Assembly (NCBI RefSeq): GCF_013349995.1
Contig: NZ_JABVXF010000002.1
Location: forward strand, 1 to 64,000
Length of the DNA: 64,000 nt
Direction of reading: 5' to 3'
Origin: Pseudoalteromonas sp. 0303
Lineage (GTDB): Bacteria; Pseudomonadota; Gammaproteobacteria; Enterobacterales; Alteromonadaceae
Every line of letters starts with the position of its first letter. Within the stretch, counting starts at the first letter, position 1. The notes beneath the pieces are model-generated. The model was not told the DNA's origin and made no database searches. It saw only the letters and a program-made list of their open reading frames with translations. A program made the translations under genes and the position numbers. Below, piece after piece: positions 56,356 through 64,000 of the stretch.

Positions 56356-56392
56356 AAAAAAGCCCGCGCTGTGGTTATACAGGGCGGGCTTC
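56356..56392 (-). terminator. Terminator of tkt
   Basis: AGCCCGC / GCGGGCT stem with an inner CTGT/ACAG pairing; on the minus strand a T-run follows. It lies about 20 bases beyond the tkt stop. Confidence 0.8.
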
Positions 56393-56412
56393 TAAATTTT
56401 AGCGACTAAAGC

Positions 56413-58404
56413 TTAGAACAAGGCGTTTGCTTTGTTTACGATGTTTTCAACAGTGAAACCAAAGTGCTTGAATAACTCGCCTGCAGGTGCTGACTCACCG
56501 AAGGTCGTCATACCAACTACTGCGCCGTTTAGGCCTACGTATTTGTACCAGTAGTCTGCGATGCCCGCTTCGATTGCTACGCGACGTGTTACGCTTGCTG
56601 GTAGTACGCTTTCTTTATACGCAGCGTCTTGCTCATCAAATAAATCAGTTGAAGGCATAGATACCACGCGTACTTTTTTACCTTGTGAACGAAGTTCTGC
56701 AGCAGCATCTTGTCCAAGCTGTACTTCAGAACCTGTTGCAATAAGGATAAGCTCTGGCTCACCGTCACAGCTAAGTACGTAACCACCTTTTTTCACATCT
56801 GCTAACTGCTGTGCAGTACGCGTTTGTTGCTCAAGGCCTTGGCGAGTGAAAATCAGTGAAGTTGGGCCATCTTTACGCTCAATTGCTTGTTGCCATGCAA
56901 TAGCAGACTCAACTTGGTCACATGGGCGCCAGTTCACTAGATTAGGCGTTAAACGCATGCTTGCAATTTGTTCTACCGGTTGGTGCGTTGGACCATCTTC
57001 ACCTAAACCAATTGAATCGTGCGTGTATACGAAGATGCTTGGCTGCTTCATTAATGCCGCCATACGTACTGCGTTACGTGCGTATTCCATGAACATTAAG
57101 AAGGTAGCACCGTAAGGAATAAAGCCTTTGTGCAATGCAATACCATTCATAATCGCTGACATACCAAATTCACGTACACCGTAGAAAATGTAGTTACCGC
57201 TAGCATCGTTTGCTTCTAGGCCTTTTGAGCCATCCCAAAGTGTTAAGTTAGAACCTGCAAGGTCAGCAGAGCCACCCATGAATTCTGGTAGTAACGGACC
57301 AAACGCGTTTAATGCATTTTGTGATGCTTTACGTGTTGCTGGGTTTGCTGGGTTTGCTTGAAGCTCTTCAATGTAAGCTTGTGACTTTTCAGCCCAATCA
57401 GATGGTAACTCACCATTTGTACGGCGTTTAAACTCAGCAGCAAGTTCAGGATGTGCACTTGCGTAAGCGGCAAACTTTTCGTCCCAGCTTGCTTCTAGTT
57501 GCTTACCTTTTTCTTTGCCATCCCACTCGCTGTAGATATCAGCTGGGATTTCAAATGCATCGCCAGTCCAACCTAGGAACTCACGAGATGCTTTGATTTC
57601 GTCTTCACCTAGTGGCGCACCGTGACAATCATGGCTACCTGATTTGTTAGGTGAACCGTAACCAATCACTGTTTTACAACAGATTAATGATGGCTTATCA
57701 GTGATGCTACGCGCTTCTTCGATAGCGGCGCGAATTGCATCAGGGTTATGACCATCAACATCGCTTACTACGTGCCAGCCGTATGCTTTGAAGCGCGCTG
57801 GTGTGTCATCGCTGAACCAACCTTCTACTTCACCATCAATTGAGATGCCGTTGTCATCCCAAAACGCAACTAGTTTACCTAGGCCTAATGTACCGGCTAA
57901 TGAACAGGCTTCGTGTGAAATACCTTCCATTAAACAGCCATCGCCCATGAATGCATACGTGAAGTGATCAACAATATCGTGACCTTCACGGTTAAACTGT
58001 GCAGCTAGCGCTTTTTCGGCAATTGCCATGCCCACTGCATTTGTGATCCCTTGACCTAATGGACCCGTAGTAGTCTCAATACCTGGTGCATACCCATACT
58101 CTGGGTGACCTGGTGTTTTTGAGTGCATTTGACGGAAGTTTTTAATTTCCTCTAGTGGTAAGTCATAGCCACTTAAGTGCAGTAGAGAATAGATCAGCAT
58201 TGAACCGTGGCCATTCGAAAGAATAAATCGATCTCGGTCTGCCCACTCTGGATTCGTTGGATTGTGCTTTAGATAATCGCGCCATAGTACTTCTGCGATA
58301 TCTGCCATGCCCATAGGGGCGCCAGGGTGACCAGATTTGGCCTGTTGTACTGCGTCCATTGATAAGACGCGAATAGCATTTGCAAGTTCTTTGCGTGATG
58401 GCAT
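56413..58404 (-). CDS. tkt: Transketolase
   Basis: Thiamine diphosphate enzyme of the pentose phosphate pathway. The 663-residue protein (E. coli TktA 663) shows the [13 protein letters not shown] start region, [12 protein letters not shown], the ThDP motif [22 protein letters not shown], and, in the second domain, [13 protein letters not shown] and [18 protein letters not shown]. In E. coli tktA lies near epd; here it stands alone, divergent from metK with a 266-base gap. Confidence 0.97.
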   Translation of the reverse strand: MPSRKELANAIRVLSMDAVQQAKSGHPGAPMGMADIAEVLWRDYLKHNPTNPEWADRDRFILSNGHGSMLIYSLLHLSGYDLPLEEIKNFRQMHSKTPGHPEYGYAPGIETTTGPLGQGITNAVGMAIAEKALAAQFNREGHDIVDHFTYAFMGDGCLMEGISHEACSLAGTLGLGKLVAFWDDNGISIDGEVEGWFSDDTPARFKAYGWHVVSDVDGHNPDAIRAAIEEARSITDKPSLICCKTVIGYGSPNKSGSHDCHGAPLGEDEIKASREFLGWTGDAFEIPADIYSEWDGKEKGKQLEASWDEKFAAYASAHPELAAEFKRRTNGELPSDWAEKSQAYIEELQANPANPATRKASQNALNAFGPLLPEFMGGSADLAGSNLTLWDGSKGLEANDASGNYIFYGVREFGMSAIMNGIALHKGFIPYGATFLMFMEYARNAVRMAALMKQPSIFVYTHDSIGLGEDGPTHQPVEQIASMRLTPNLVNWRPCDQVESAIAWQQAIERKDGPTSLIFTRQGLEQQTRTAQQLADVKKGGYVLSCDGEPELILIATGSEVQLGQDAAAELRSQGKKVRVVSMPSTDLFDEQDAAYKESVLPASVTRRVAIEAGIADYWYKYVGLNGAVVGMTTFGESAPAGELFKHFGFTVENIVNKANALF

Positions 58405-58552
58405 GAATTCTCCTACCTTTATGTATTTGCGCTGGTTGTTTATGAAGCCCCATTCTTACTTATTGTAAGGGTACAGTGCAATTAAAAATCCGCATTAAAT
58501 GCACCAATTATGGGCGTTTGTTAAGAACAATACGTTATTAGTAATTTTAAAT

Positions 58553-58568
58553 AGACGTCTAGGCGTAA
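58553..58568 (+). promoter_or_regulatory. MetJ operator (met box) upstream of metK
   Basis: AGACGTCT at 58553-58560 is a perfect met box and is followed directly by AGGCGTAA (six of eight matches), the tandem arrangement MetJ needs. Further imperfect copies (CGACGTTT at 58632-58639) lie closer to metK. Repression of metK by MetJ-SAM is inferred. Confidence 0.75.
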
Positions 58569-58670
58569 AATTACTATGCAAACATATTTGTTTTAGATAA
58601 AATACGCCCCTTAATTTTTTAGCGCTATTACCGACGTTTGTGAAGCGCAATATTTGTGAGCAGAAATACA

Positions 58671-59822
58671 ATGGCAAAACATTTATTTACTTCTGAATCT
58701 GTTTCTGAAGGTCATCCGGATAAAATCGCGGACCAAATCTCTGACGCGGTTCTAGATGCTATCCTTGAACAAGATTCTCATGCCCGTGTTGCATGTGAGA
58801 CTTACGTTAAGACCGGTATGGTGATGGTTGGTGGTGAAATCACAACTAGCGCTTGGGTTGATATCGAAGAAATCACACGTAAAACAGTACGTGAAATCGG
58901 TTACACGCACTCAGACATGGGTTTCGATGCTGACTCTTGTGCAATCCTAAACACTATCGGTAAACAATCTCCAGACATCAACCAAGGTGTTGACCGTGCT
59001 CGCCCTGAAGAGCAAGGCGCTGGTGACCAAGGTCTAATGTTCGGTTATGCATGTAATGAAACTGACGTTTTAATGCCTGCACCAATCACTTATTCGCACC
59101 GTCTAGTTCAGCGCCAAGCTGAAGTTCGTAAAAGTGGTGAGCTTAACTGGTTACGCCCAGATGCAAAATCTCAAGTAACGTTTGCATACGAAAATGGCAA
59201 GCCTGTTGGTATTGATGCCGTTGTTCTTTCAACTCAACACTGTGATTCAATCTCACAAAACGACTTAGTTGAAGCGGTAATGGAAACGATCATTAAGCCA
59301 GTTCTTCCTGCTGAGCTAATCTCAAGCGCAACTAAATTCTTCATCAACCCAACTGGCCGTTTCGTAATCGGTGGCCCAATGGGTGACTGTGGTCTTACAG
59401 GTCGTAAAATCATCGTTGATACATACGGTGGTATGGCTCGTCACGGTGGTGGTGCTTTCTCTGGTAAAGATCCATCAAAAGTTGACCGTTCAGCTGCATA
59501 TGCTGCTCGTTACGTTGCTAAAAACGTGGTTGCTGCAGGCCTTGCTGACAAATGTGAGCTACAAGTTTCTTACGCTATCGGTGTTGCAGAGCCAACATCT
59601 ATCAGCATCGAGACATTTGGTACAGGTAAATTAGAAGAAGCGCGTCTAATCGAATTAGTACGTGAGCACTTCGACCTACGCCCTTACGGCTTAATCCAAA
59701 TGCTTGATCTTGAGCGTCCTATCTATCAACCGACTGCGGCATACGGTCACTTCGGTCGTGATGAGTTCCCTTGGGAGCGTACAGACAAAGCAGACGCACT
59801 TCGCGCAGCTGCTGGCCTGTAA
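58671..59822 (+). CDS. metK: S-adenosylmethionine synthetase
   Basis: Forms SAM from ATP and methionine. The 383-residue protein (E. coli 384) has [22 protein letters not shown] in its first domain, [38 protein letters not shown] and [19 protein letters not shown] 58671 gives the normal N-terminus; a GTG five codons upstream is unlikely. A MetJ-type operator lies 100-120 bases upstream. Confidence 0.98.
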   Translation: MAKHLFTSESVSEGHPDKIADQISDAVLDAILEQDSHARVACETYVKTGMVMVGGEITTSAWVDIEEITRKTVREIGYTHSDMGFDADSCAILNTIGKQSPDINQGVDRARPEEQGAGDQGLMFGYACNETDVLMPAPITYSHRLVQRQAEVRKSGELNWLRPDAKSQVTFAYENGKPVGIDAVVLSTQHCDSISQNDLVEAVMETIIKPVLPAELISSATKFFINPTGRFVIGGPMGDCGLTGRKIIVDTYGGMARHGGGAFSGKDPSKVDRSAAYAARYVAKNVVAAGLADKCELQVSYAIGVAEPTSISIETFGTGKLEEARLIELVREHFDLRPYGLIQMLDLERPIYQPTAAYGHFGRDEFPWERTDKADALRAAAGL

Positions 59823-59838
59823 TAGGTTTGATAAAATG

Positions 59839-59866
59839 AAAAAAGCGCCTTTTGGCGCTTTTTTTA
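59839..59866 (+). terminator. Terminator of metK
   Basis: A-run, GCGCC-TTTT-GGCGC stem and a seven-base T-run. It also lies just beyond the stop of the convergent dgkA. Confidence 0.88.
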
Positions 59867-59874
59867 TGTCTGAT

Positions 59875-60279
59875 TTAAAGGTAGGTAACTATCTTTTCGT
59901 AAACTGCGACACCCCAAACTAAGGCTAGAATTAGCAAGCTCAATGTCACTGCCGCAGAAGCCATATCTTTAGCTCGTCCCGATAATACATGATACTCAAT
60001 CCCTACTCGGTCAGTGAGCGCTTCTATCGACGAGTTAAGTAACTCAACAATTAATAATAACAAGTAAGGAATAAACAACACTAACCAATGATTTAATGAC
60101 TGCGCAAGAACCACTGACAAGGGTAATAAACACACCCCTAAATAGATTTCAGAACGAAATGCCGACTCTTCTTTAAATGCCGCTTTAAAGCCTTTAATAG
60201 AACACTTGGTTGCTTTTAAAATACGCCCAAAGCCAATACCATTTGGCTTATTAACTAGGGGAATTTTTGGTTCTTTCAT
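59875..60279 (-). CDS. dgkA: Diacylglycerol kinase DgkA
   Basis: Small membrane kinase that recycles diacylglycerol, partly that left over from periplasmic glucan modification (links to opgGH). The 134-residue protein (E. coli 122) has AAFKEESAFRSE with catalytic-region glutamates, three membrane segments (about 45-65, 67-85, 108-128), ELLNSSIEALTDRVG (the family signature) and AKDMASAAV. Confidence 0.95.
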   Translation of the reverse strand: MKEPKIPLVNKPNGIGFGRILKATKCSIKGFKAAFKEESAFRSEIYLGVCLLPLSVVLAQSLNHWLVLFIPYLLLLIVELLNSSIEALTDRVGIEYHVLSGRAKDMASAAVTLSLLILALVWGVAVYEKIVTYL

Positions 60280-60358
60280 TTTTTACCTACCCGCTCAGAA
60301 TTAGCCTGATCATAATGATAAATTCTTACTCTGTCACCCAAATACGCTTGATTAAAAA

Positions 60359-61000
60359 CTAGCAATCACCTGGAATGCTGCTGGTGCTAGCACGGGAAAA
60401 CTGATTGTTAGTTAATTGTTCTCTCAGTGCTTGTAGCGTTTTATAAACGCTTTTTAGGGATACCTTGTTACTTAACCAATGCGGAATGGAACCACCTGGG
60501 TCTGCGTAGGCTTGATGGCTTACTAACAAGTTACTTTGTTGCTGCTCTAAACGCCAATAGGCGGTTAGGTCTTTAATACGCACAACACCAGAGACTTCGG
60601 CTTTTGCATAAGGTTGGCTTTTGATTTGTAACTCGGTTTTGTGCTCATCTAAAGCGTGATAACAAGAGTAACTGACTAAATCTCTATCTGATACCGGCCA
60701 AGGCGAATTAAAGTGGGTATAAACAAGGGTTTCTGAAGGGCTTAAGCGCTCCATTAGCGTCACGCTTTTGACATTTTCGAGCCAGTTTTCGGCGTTGTCG
60801 GTATCACTGAGCAATGCCATAAAGTCACTGGCCTTGGCGTTTTTTACCAGCACAGAAGCATTAATTTCTATAATGCCAGTTTCGTGCTTTTTATAGCTAA
60901 CCTTTATGCCGTCTTGCTGTTTATAGGTTTGCCATTCAATAGGGTTAGCGACTGCCGAGAGACTCAAACATGCCAACCCTATCCATAGGCACAAGCGCAT
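60359..61000 (-). CDS. Secreted START-domain protein
   Basis: The 213-residue protein has a signal peptide (cleavage near SAVA18) and a START/lipid-transfer fold: YKKHETGIIEINASVLVKNAKASDFMALLSDTDNAENWLENV, then TYTHFNSPWPVSDRDLVSY-like sequence (VYTHFNSPWPVSDRDLVS) and WRLEQQQSNLLVSHQAYADPGGSIPHWL. START proteins bind lipids; the ligand here is unknown. It lies four bases downstream of the ygiF gene and is probably co-transcribed. Confidence 0.88.
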   Translation of the reverse strand: MRLCLWIGLACLSLSAVANPIEWQTYKQQDGIKVSYKKHETGIIEINASVLVKNAKASDFMALLSDTDNAENWLENVKSVTLMERLSPSETLVYTHFNSPWPVSDRDLVSYSCYHALDEHKTELQIKSQPYAKAEVSGVVRIKDLTAYWRLEQQQSNLLVSHQAYADPGGSIPHWLSNKVSLKSVYKTLQALREQLTNNQFSRASTSSIPGDC

Positions 61001-61004
61001 TTAT

Positions 61005-62525
61005 TTAAAACCAATAAGGGTCTGTATTAAATGACGCGTGGCGACTTTGCTCCATCGCACTGACCAAAAACTCTGACTTTTGATCAAGCCATGATTGAAT
61101 TTTTGTCAGCTCTAAGTCTTCTTGCCCTGCGCATAACTGCTTTAAGTACTCAAGAGTGCTTAACTCATAAATACCATGGGAGATATCAACCCACGGCATA
61201 CGGAACTCATTTCTGTCTTCTTTATCGAACAAGGCACCTAAGCAGTTGCCGCTGAGTAATGAGTTTTCAAGACGGGTGCGTAGTGCCAAATAGTCTTTAT
61301 CTGTAAACACTTGCTGCTCAGGAATAAGCTCGTGCATGTCGTGCCAATCTTTAGCAAATAAACGCTTAGCAATATCGGCAACTGGTTTTTCTGCAGCCTG
61401 AAACTCAGCCTGCCCCCATGATTTGCGCCATTGTTTTTCAATTAACCAGGTTGTTAATTGTAATAATAAGCGGTTGTATCGGGTGCTATGAAAAAGAGTT
61501 TCGATATCTTCAATACTTGGCTGTAACTCTTTTAAGTCATTAATAACTTGTGTGAGCTCAGGCGCACTGTTGATTTTTTTGTAGTATGCGTGGCGCTTAG
61601 ATGTGTAAGTTTTTAGCTGAATAGCATTTTCAACCCACGCTAATTCGCTCAATAACCACTTTAACTCTGTACGCAATGAGTCGGTATCGTCTTTACTAAC
61701 AATATCGTCAAACAGCCAAAATGTATGGCGAATTAAACGAATACCGTCGGTGACACGCTTAAGGGTTTTTAAGCTTGGTTTTATGAAGTAGCAGGCTTCA
61801 TGTTTTTGTACAAAGCGAATCGCGTAGTTAATGCTTTCTACTAAAGCTTGTTCTTGGGTTGCACCACGTTTTAGTGGCACAAAGCCAATTGATTTGCTTG
61901 CTTTTAATGGTTTGTCATCTGCAAGGCGATAACCTCGAGCAGCTTTAGAATAAAGCCCTAAGCGAATATGGCTTTCACTAACCAGTTTATCTGCCAAAGC
62001 AAACAACTCACTACGGCTACCTTCGATTAGTTCGATTTCAAGTTCAGAGATTGGCTCAACCTGACCCGACGCAGCAACTTCACCTTTATCTAATACCACT
62101 TCAATTTTTGCGCCATTTTCGGTTTCGAGTAACCAAGTACGGCGTATAAAGTTAGTGCTAAAAATTGGGTACAAGTTTTCTGCAATACCAGTCACTTGCA
62201 TACCATGCGGCCAAATAGCAGCATCAAATGCGAGTAAATCGGGGCGGTTACCTGACAGTGGTAAATTGTATTCTGGGCGCTGATGTAAGCCACCAACCAC
62301 TTCGCCAGCAAGCTTGATGGTTTGCTCACACTCACCATCGCAACAGCGAGTACGAAGGCCAATATCTAAAGCACGTAGTTCTCGGCTTGGCGTATCGTAA
62401 TAAGCATTTTGTAAGTTGCGTGACGGTTTATTGGTAACGGTTTTTGCAAATTGGGTAATTAATGCGGGGATCAGTGGAACAACGGCATCTGACACCAAAA
62501 ACTTCAGTTCTATCTCAGTATCCAT
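61005..62525 (-). CDS. ygiF: CYTH-CHAD inorganic triphosphatase
   Basis: The 506-residue protein begins MDTEIELKFLV, the ExExK metal/triphosphate motif of CYTH domains, with the charged tunnel residues GLRTRC, EQTIKL and ISELEIELI (about 1-200). A C-terminal CHAD helical domain (about 230-500) has regularly spaced histidines and arginines (HEACYF, GIRLIRHTF, TRYNRLLLQL) that bind polyphosphate. E. coli YgiF (433 residues) hydrolyses inorganic triphosphate. The start is ATG 62525. It is divergent from ygiM, as in E. coli. Confidence 0.92.
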   Translation of the reverse strand: MDTEIELKFLVSDAVVPLIPALITQFAKTVTNKPSRNLQNAYYDTPSRELRALDIGLRTRCCDGECEQTIKLAGEVVGGLHQRPEYNLPLSGNRPDLLAFDAAIWPHGMQVTGIAENLYPIFSTNFIRRTWLLETENGAKIEVVLDKGEVAASGQVEPISELEIELIEGSRSELFALADKLVSESHIRLGLYSKAARGYRLADDKPLKASKSIGFVPLKRGATQEQALVESINYAIRFVQKHEACYFIKPSLKTLKRVTDGIRLIRHTFWLFDDIVSKDDTDSLRTELKWLLSELAWVENAIQLKTYTSKRHAYYKKINSAPELTQVINDLKELQPSIEDIETLFHSTRYNRLLLQLTTWLIEKQWRKSWGQAEFQAAEKPVADIAKRLFAKDWHDMHELIPEQQVFTDKDYLALRTRLENSLLSGNCLGALFDKEDRNEFRMPWVDISHGIYELSTLEYLKQLCAGQEDLELTKIQSWLDQKSEFLVSAMEQSRHASFNTDPYWF

Positions 62526-62738
62526 TCGCTTTGCGGAGTACATTTAAAATAAATAAGTGATCAAAATAAACAAAGCAGACTGTTAATGCAAATTTTTTCC
62601 TGTTTTTTGCGGTTAAGCTCACGCACGGATTACAATATCAGCCTTGCTATTAATAGTTGAAATCCCTACTATCTCTATACATAAAGAAATTATAAATTTA
62701 GCCACTTCTAGGCAAGATCACATTAACAAGGTAGATTG

Positions 62739-63338
62739 ATGTTAAAACAGTGTATTTTTGGGTTGCTCCTTGCGGCCACCTCTTTTATTAGCTACGCAGA
62801 AGAAGCGCCAAGCAGCGACAACCAAAACACCGCCTACATAGTCGATAACCTGTACACCTTTATGCACTCAGGCCCAAGTAAAAACTACCGCATTTTGGGC
62901 TCAGTTGATGCTGGTACGCAAGTTGTGTTGTTGTCAGGTGAAGATAATGGCTACTTTAAAATTCGTGATGATAAAGATCGTGAAGGGTGGGTAGAGTCAA
63001 AATTTGTTACTGAAAACGCGGGTATTCAACAACAGTTTCAAGCGCTGAATAACGACATGACGGTAATGCAAGAGCAGCTTCGCCAAGCTGAAATTGAGTT
63101 GCCACAACTACAAGAGCAGAACAAATCACTAACAGAGCAAAACCTAGCTCTTAGCAAGCAAATCGAAACACTTAAGAACACCATTGAGTCTGAGCGCAAT
63201 GCAAAGCAAACAGCCAGTGCTAAAGAGAAGCGTCAGCTACTTACATATGGCGGCGCAATTGCATTTATCGGCTTACTGTTAGGTATTATCTTAACCGTGG
63301 TGTTATCTCGCCGTAAACGTTACGACGGCTGGGCATAA
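62739..63338 (+). CDS. ygiM: SH3-domain membrane protein YgiM
   Basis: The 199-residue protein has a signal peptide (cleavage near ISYA20), a bacterial SH3 domain (AYIVDNLYTFMHSGPSKNYRILG to REGWVESKFV, about 33-92), a coiled coil (about 97-155) rich in Gln/Glu/Leu, and a C-terminal membrane anchor (about 167-188) with a basic end RRKRYDGWA. It probably contacts peptidoglycan from the inner membrane. AAGG eight bases upstream selects ATG 62739. The ygiF/ygiM pair is conserved. Confidence 0.92.
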   Translation: MLKQCIFGLLLAATSFISYAEEAPSSDNQNTAYIVDNLYTFMHSGPSKNYRILGSVDAGTQVVLLSGEDNGYFKIRDDKDREGWVESKFVTENAGIQQQFQALNNDMTVMQEQLRQAEIELPQLQEQNKSLTEQNLALSKQIETLKNTIESERNAKQTASAKEKRQLLTYGGAIAFIGLLLGIILTVVLSRRKRYDGWA

Positions 63339-63354
63339 GCCACTAAATAGTCAA

Positions 63355-63382
63355 TAAAAAAGCACCTGATGGTGCTTTTTTT
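63355..63382. terminator. Terminator between ygiM and the Lrp-family gene
   Basis: A-run, GCACC-TGAT-GGTGC stem and a seven-base T-run between convergent genes; it may act both ways. Confidence 0.85.
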
Positions 63383-63386
63383 GTAT

Positions 63387-63869
63387 CTATATATCGAACC
63401 TTAGTCCGGTATCTTGTTTAATTTTTTCGATCACCATATAGGTGTGATGCGTACCTACCCCTGGGATATCAACTAAATCCCCCAGCACTTGGCGGTATTC
63501 ATCCATATCAGACACTCGTACTTTTAATAAGTAGTCATAGCCACCAGCAACCATGTCGCATTCAACCACTTGTGGAATATTTAAAATATATTCACGAAAG
63601 ACTTTAAATACCGATGTATTCGAGGTCACTAACGATACCTGCACATGTGCTAACAAGCTCTGGTTAAGCTTTGCTTCGCTAAGCTTTGCGTAATAGCCTT
63701 CGATGTAGCCTTCTTGCTCTAAACGTTTTACACGATCTAGACACGGGCTTGGGCTCAGATTTACCTGTTTTGCGAGGTTTACGTTCGATATTCTGCCATT
63801 TTTTTGCAGAGCGTCTAAAATTGCTAAATCGATGCGATCTAACATGCGTAATCTATTCGGACTGGTCAT
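63387..63869 (-). CDS. Lrp/AsnC-family transcriptional regulator
   Basis: The 160-residue protein (E. coli Lrp 164) has an N-terminal helix-turn-helix with LDRIDLAILDALQKNGRISNVNLAKQVNLSPSPCLDRVKRLE and a C-terminal RAM ligand-binding domain (VECDMVAGGYDYLLKVRV; DIPGVGTHHTYMVIEKIK). The helix-turn-helix is close to Lrp itself, but bacteria of this group have several paralogues, so I give no symbol. The 131 bases beyond its start to the window edge are AT-rich and show no gene. Confidence 0.9.
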   Translation of the reverse strand: MTSPNRLRMLDRIDLAILDALQKNGRISNVNLAKQVNLSPSPCLDRVKRLEQEGYIEGYYAKLSEAKLNQSLLAHVQVSLVTSNTSVFKVFREYILNIPQVVECDMVAGGYDYLLKVRVSDMDEYRQVLGDLVDIPGVGTHHTYMVIEKIKQDTGLRFDI

Positions 63870-64000
63870 AACAGAATTTTATGCGGCTAAGTTAACGGTA
63901 TGCCCTGTAAATTATCGTAAATCGAAAAATTTAACCAGCATATTCTGCTGGATTTTAATTAGAATGCACGAATTATATCAATGGTAAGAAATGCAATAAG

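Noticed and set aside
58405..58670. SAM riboswitch upstream of metK
   Set aside because: No riboswitch-like structure was seen, and a MetJ box explains the control in gammaproteobacteria.

Overview
The window looks like a chromosomal core segment of a marine gammaproteobacterium of the order Alteromonadales, most likely Pseudoalteromonas. The evidence is the gene order (dksA-gluQ-pcnB-folK-panBC; epd-pgk-fba; the acetate locus acs/actP/crbRS; ftsB-ispD-ispF-truD-surE-pcm-yqaA-nlpD-rpoS; a ygiF/ygiM pair), protein lengths and motifs close to Vibrio, Shewanella and E. coli homologues, an AT-leaning base composition, and short intergenic repeats of the GTCAGC/AGCTGAAAGCTG type. The genus is inferred from recall, not from a search. 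No tRNA, rRNA, CRISPR array, prophage or complete insertion sequence was seen.

Layout. 1-5.3 kb: stringent-response regulator dksA, gluQ, poly(A) polymerase pcnB (probably starting at a rare ATT), folK and panBC. 5.4-9.7 kb: a Cys-rich lipoprotein and osmoregulated periplasmic glucan genes opgGH. 9.7-14.3 kb (minus): pstS, phoR, phoB with Pho-box-like repeats, then a porin with an unusual six-copy operator-like array upstream. 14.3-18.2 kb (minus): fba, pgk, epd, preceded by a 78-bp tandem repeat. 18.2-35.2 kb: an acetate-utilisation region. It holds a methyltransferase-like membrane protein, a DnaQ-like exonuclease, a cNMP/CBS/DUF294 protein, actP and DUF4212, with the transporter-fused sensor kinase crbS divergent. 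After two unrelated envelope genes and purU come crbR and acs. 35.4-38.9 kb: a DcaP-type porin divergent from acs, and a TonB-dependent siderophore receptor. 39-49.8 kb: recA with a LexA box, pncC divergent from mutS, rpoS, nlpD and the long ftsB-to-rpoS cluster. 49.9-56.4 kb: small unknown proteins, a MoxR/VWA pair, a divergent Nramp-like transporter, hpf, ppnP and a decayed parDE toxin-antitoxin remnant. 56.4-64 kb: tkt, metK with a MetJ box, dgkA, a START-domain protein, ygiF, ygiM and an Lrp-family regulator.

How the genes work together. The acetate genes form one functional unit: CrbS (an SLC5-like domain fused to a histidine kinase and receiver) should signal to CrbR, which should activate acs and actP. 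A shared GTCTAATA motif lies in both divergent promoter regions. PhoB and PhoR sit with their target pstS, but pstCAB-phoU are not here. epd-pgk-fba supply lower glycolysis and vitamin B6 precursors. The ftsB-to-rpoS cluster joins division, isoprenoid synthesis, RNA modification, protein repair and the stationary-phase sigma factor.

The most unusual items are the 31-bp-phased inverted array upstream of the porin, the 78-bp tandem array upstream of epd, the ATT start of pcnB, the parDE remnant, the Nramp-like protein without the usual metal-binding motifs, and the proposed CrbR motif.
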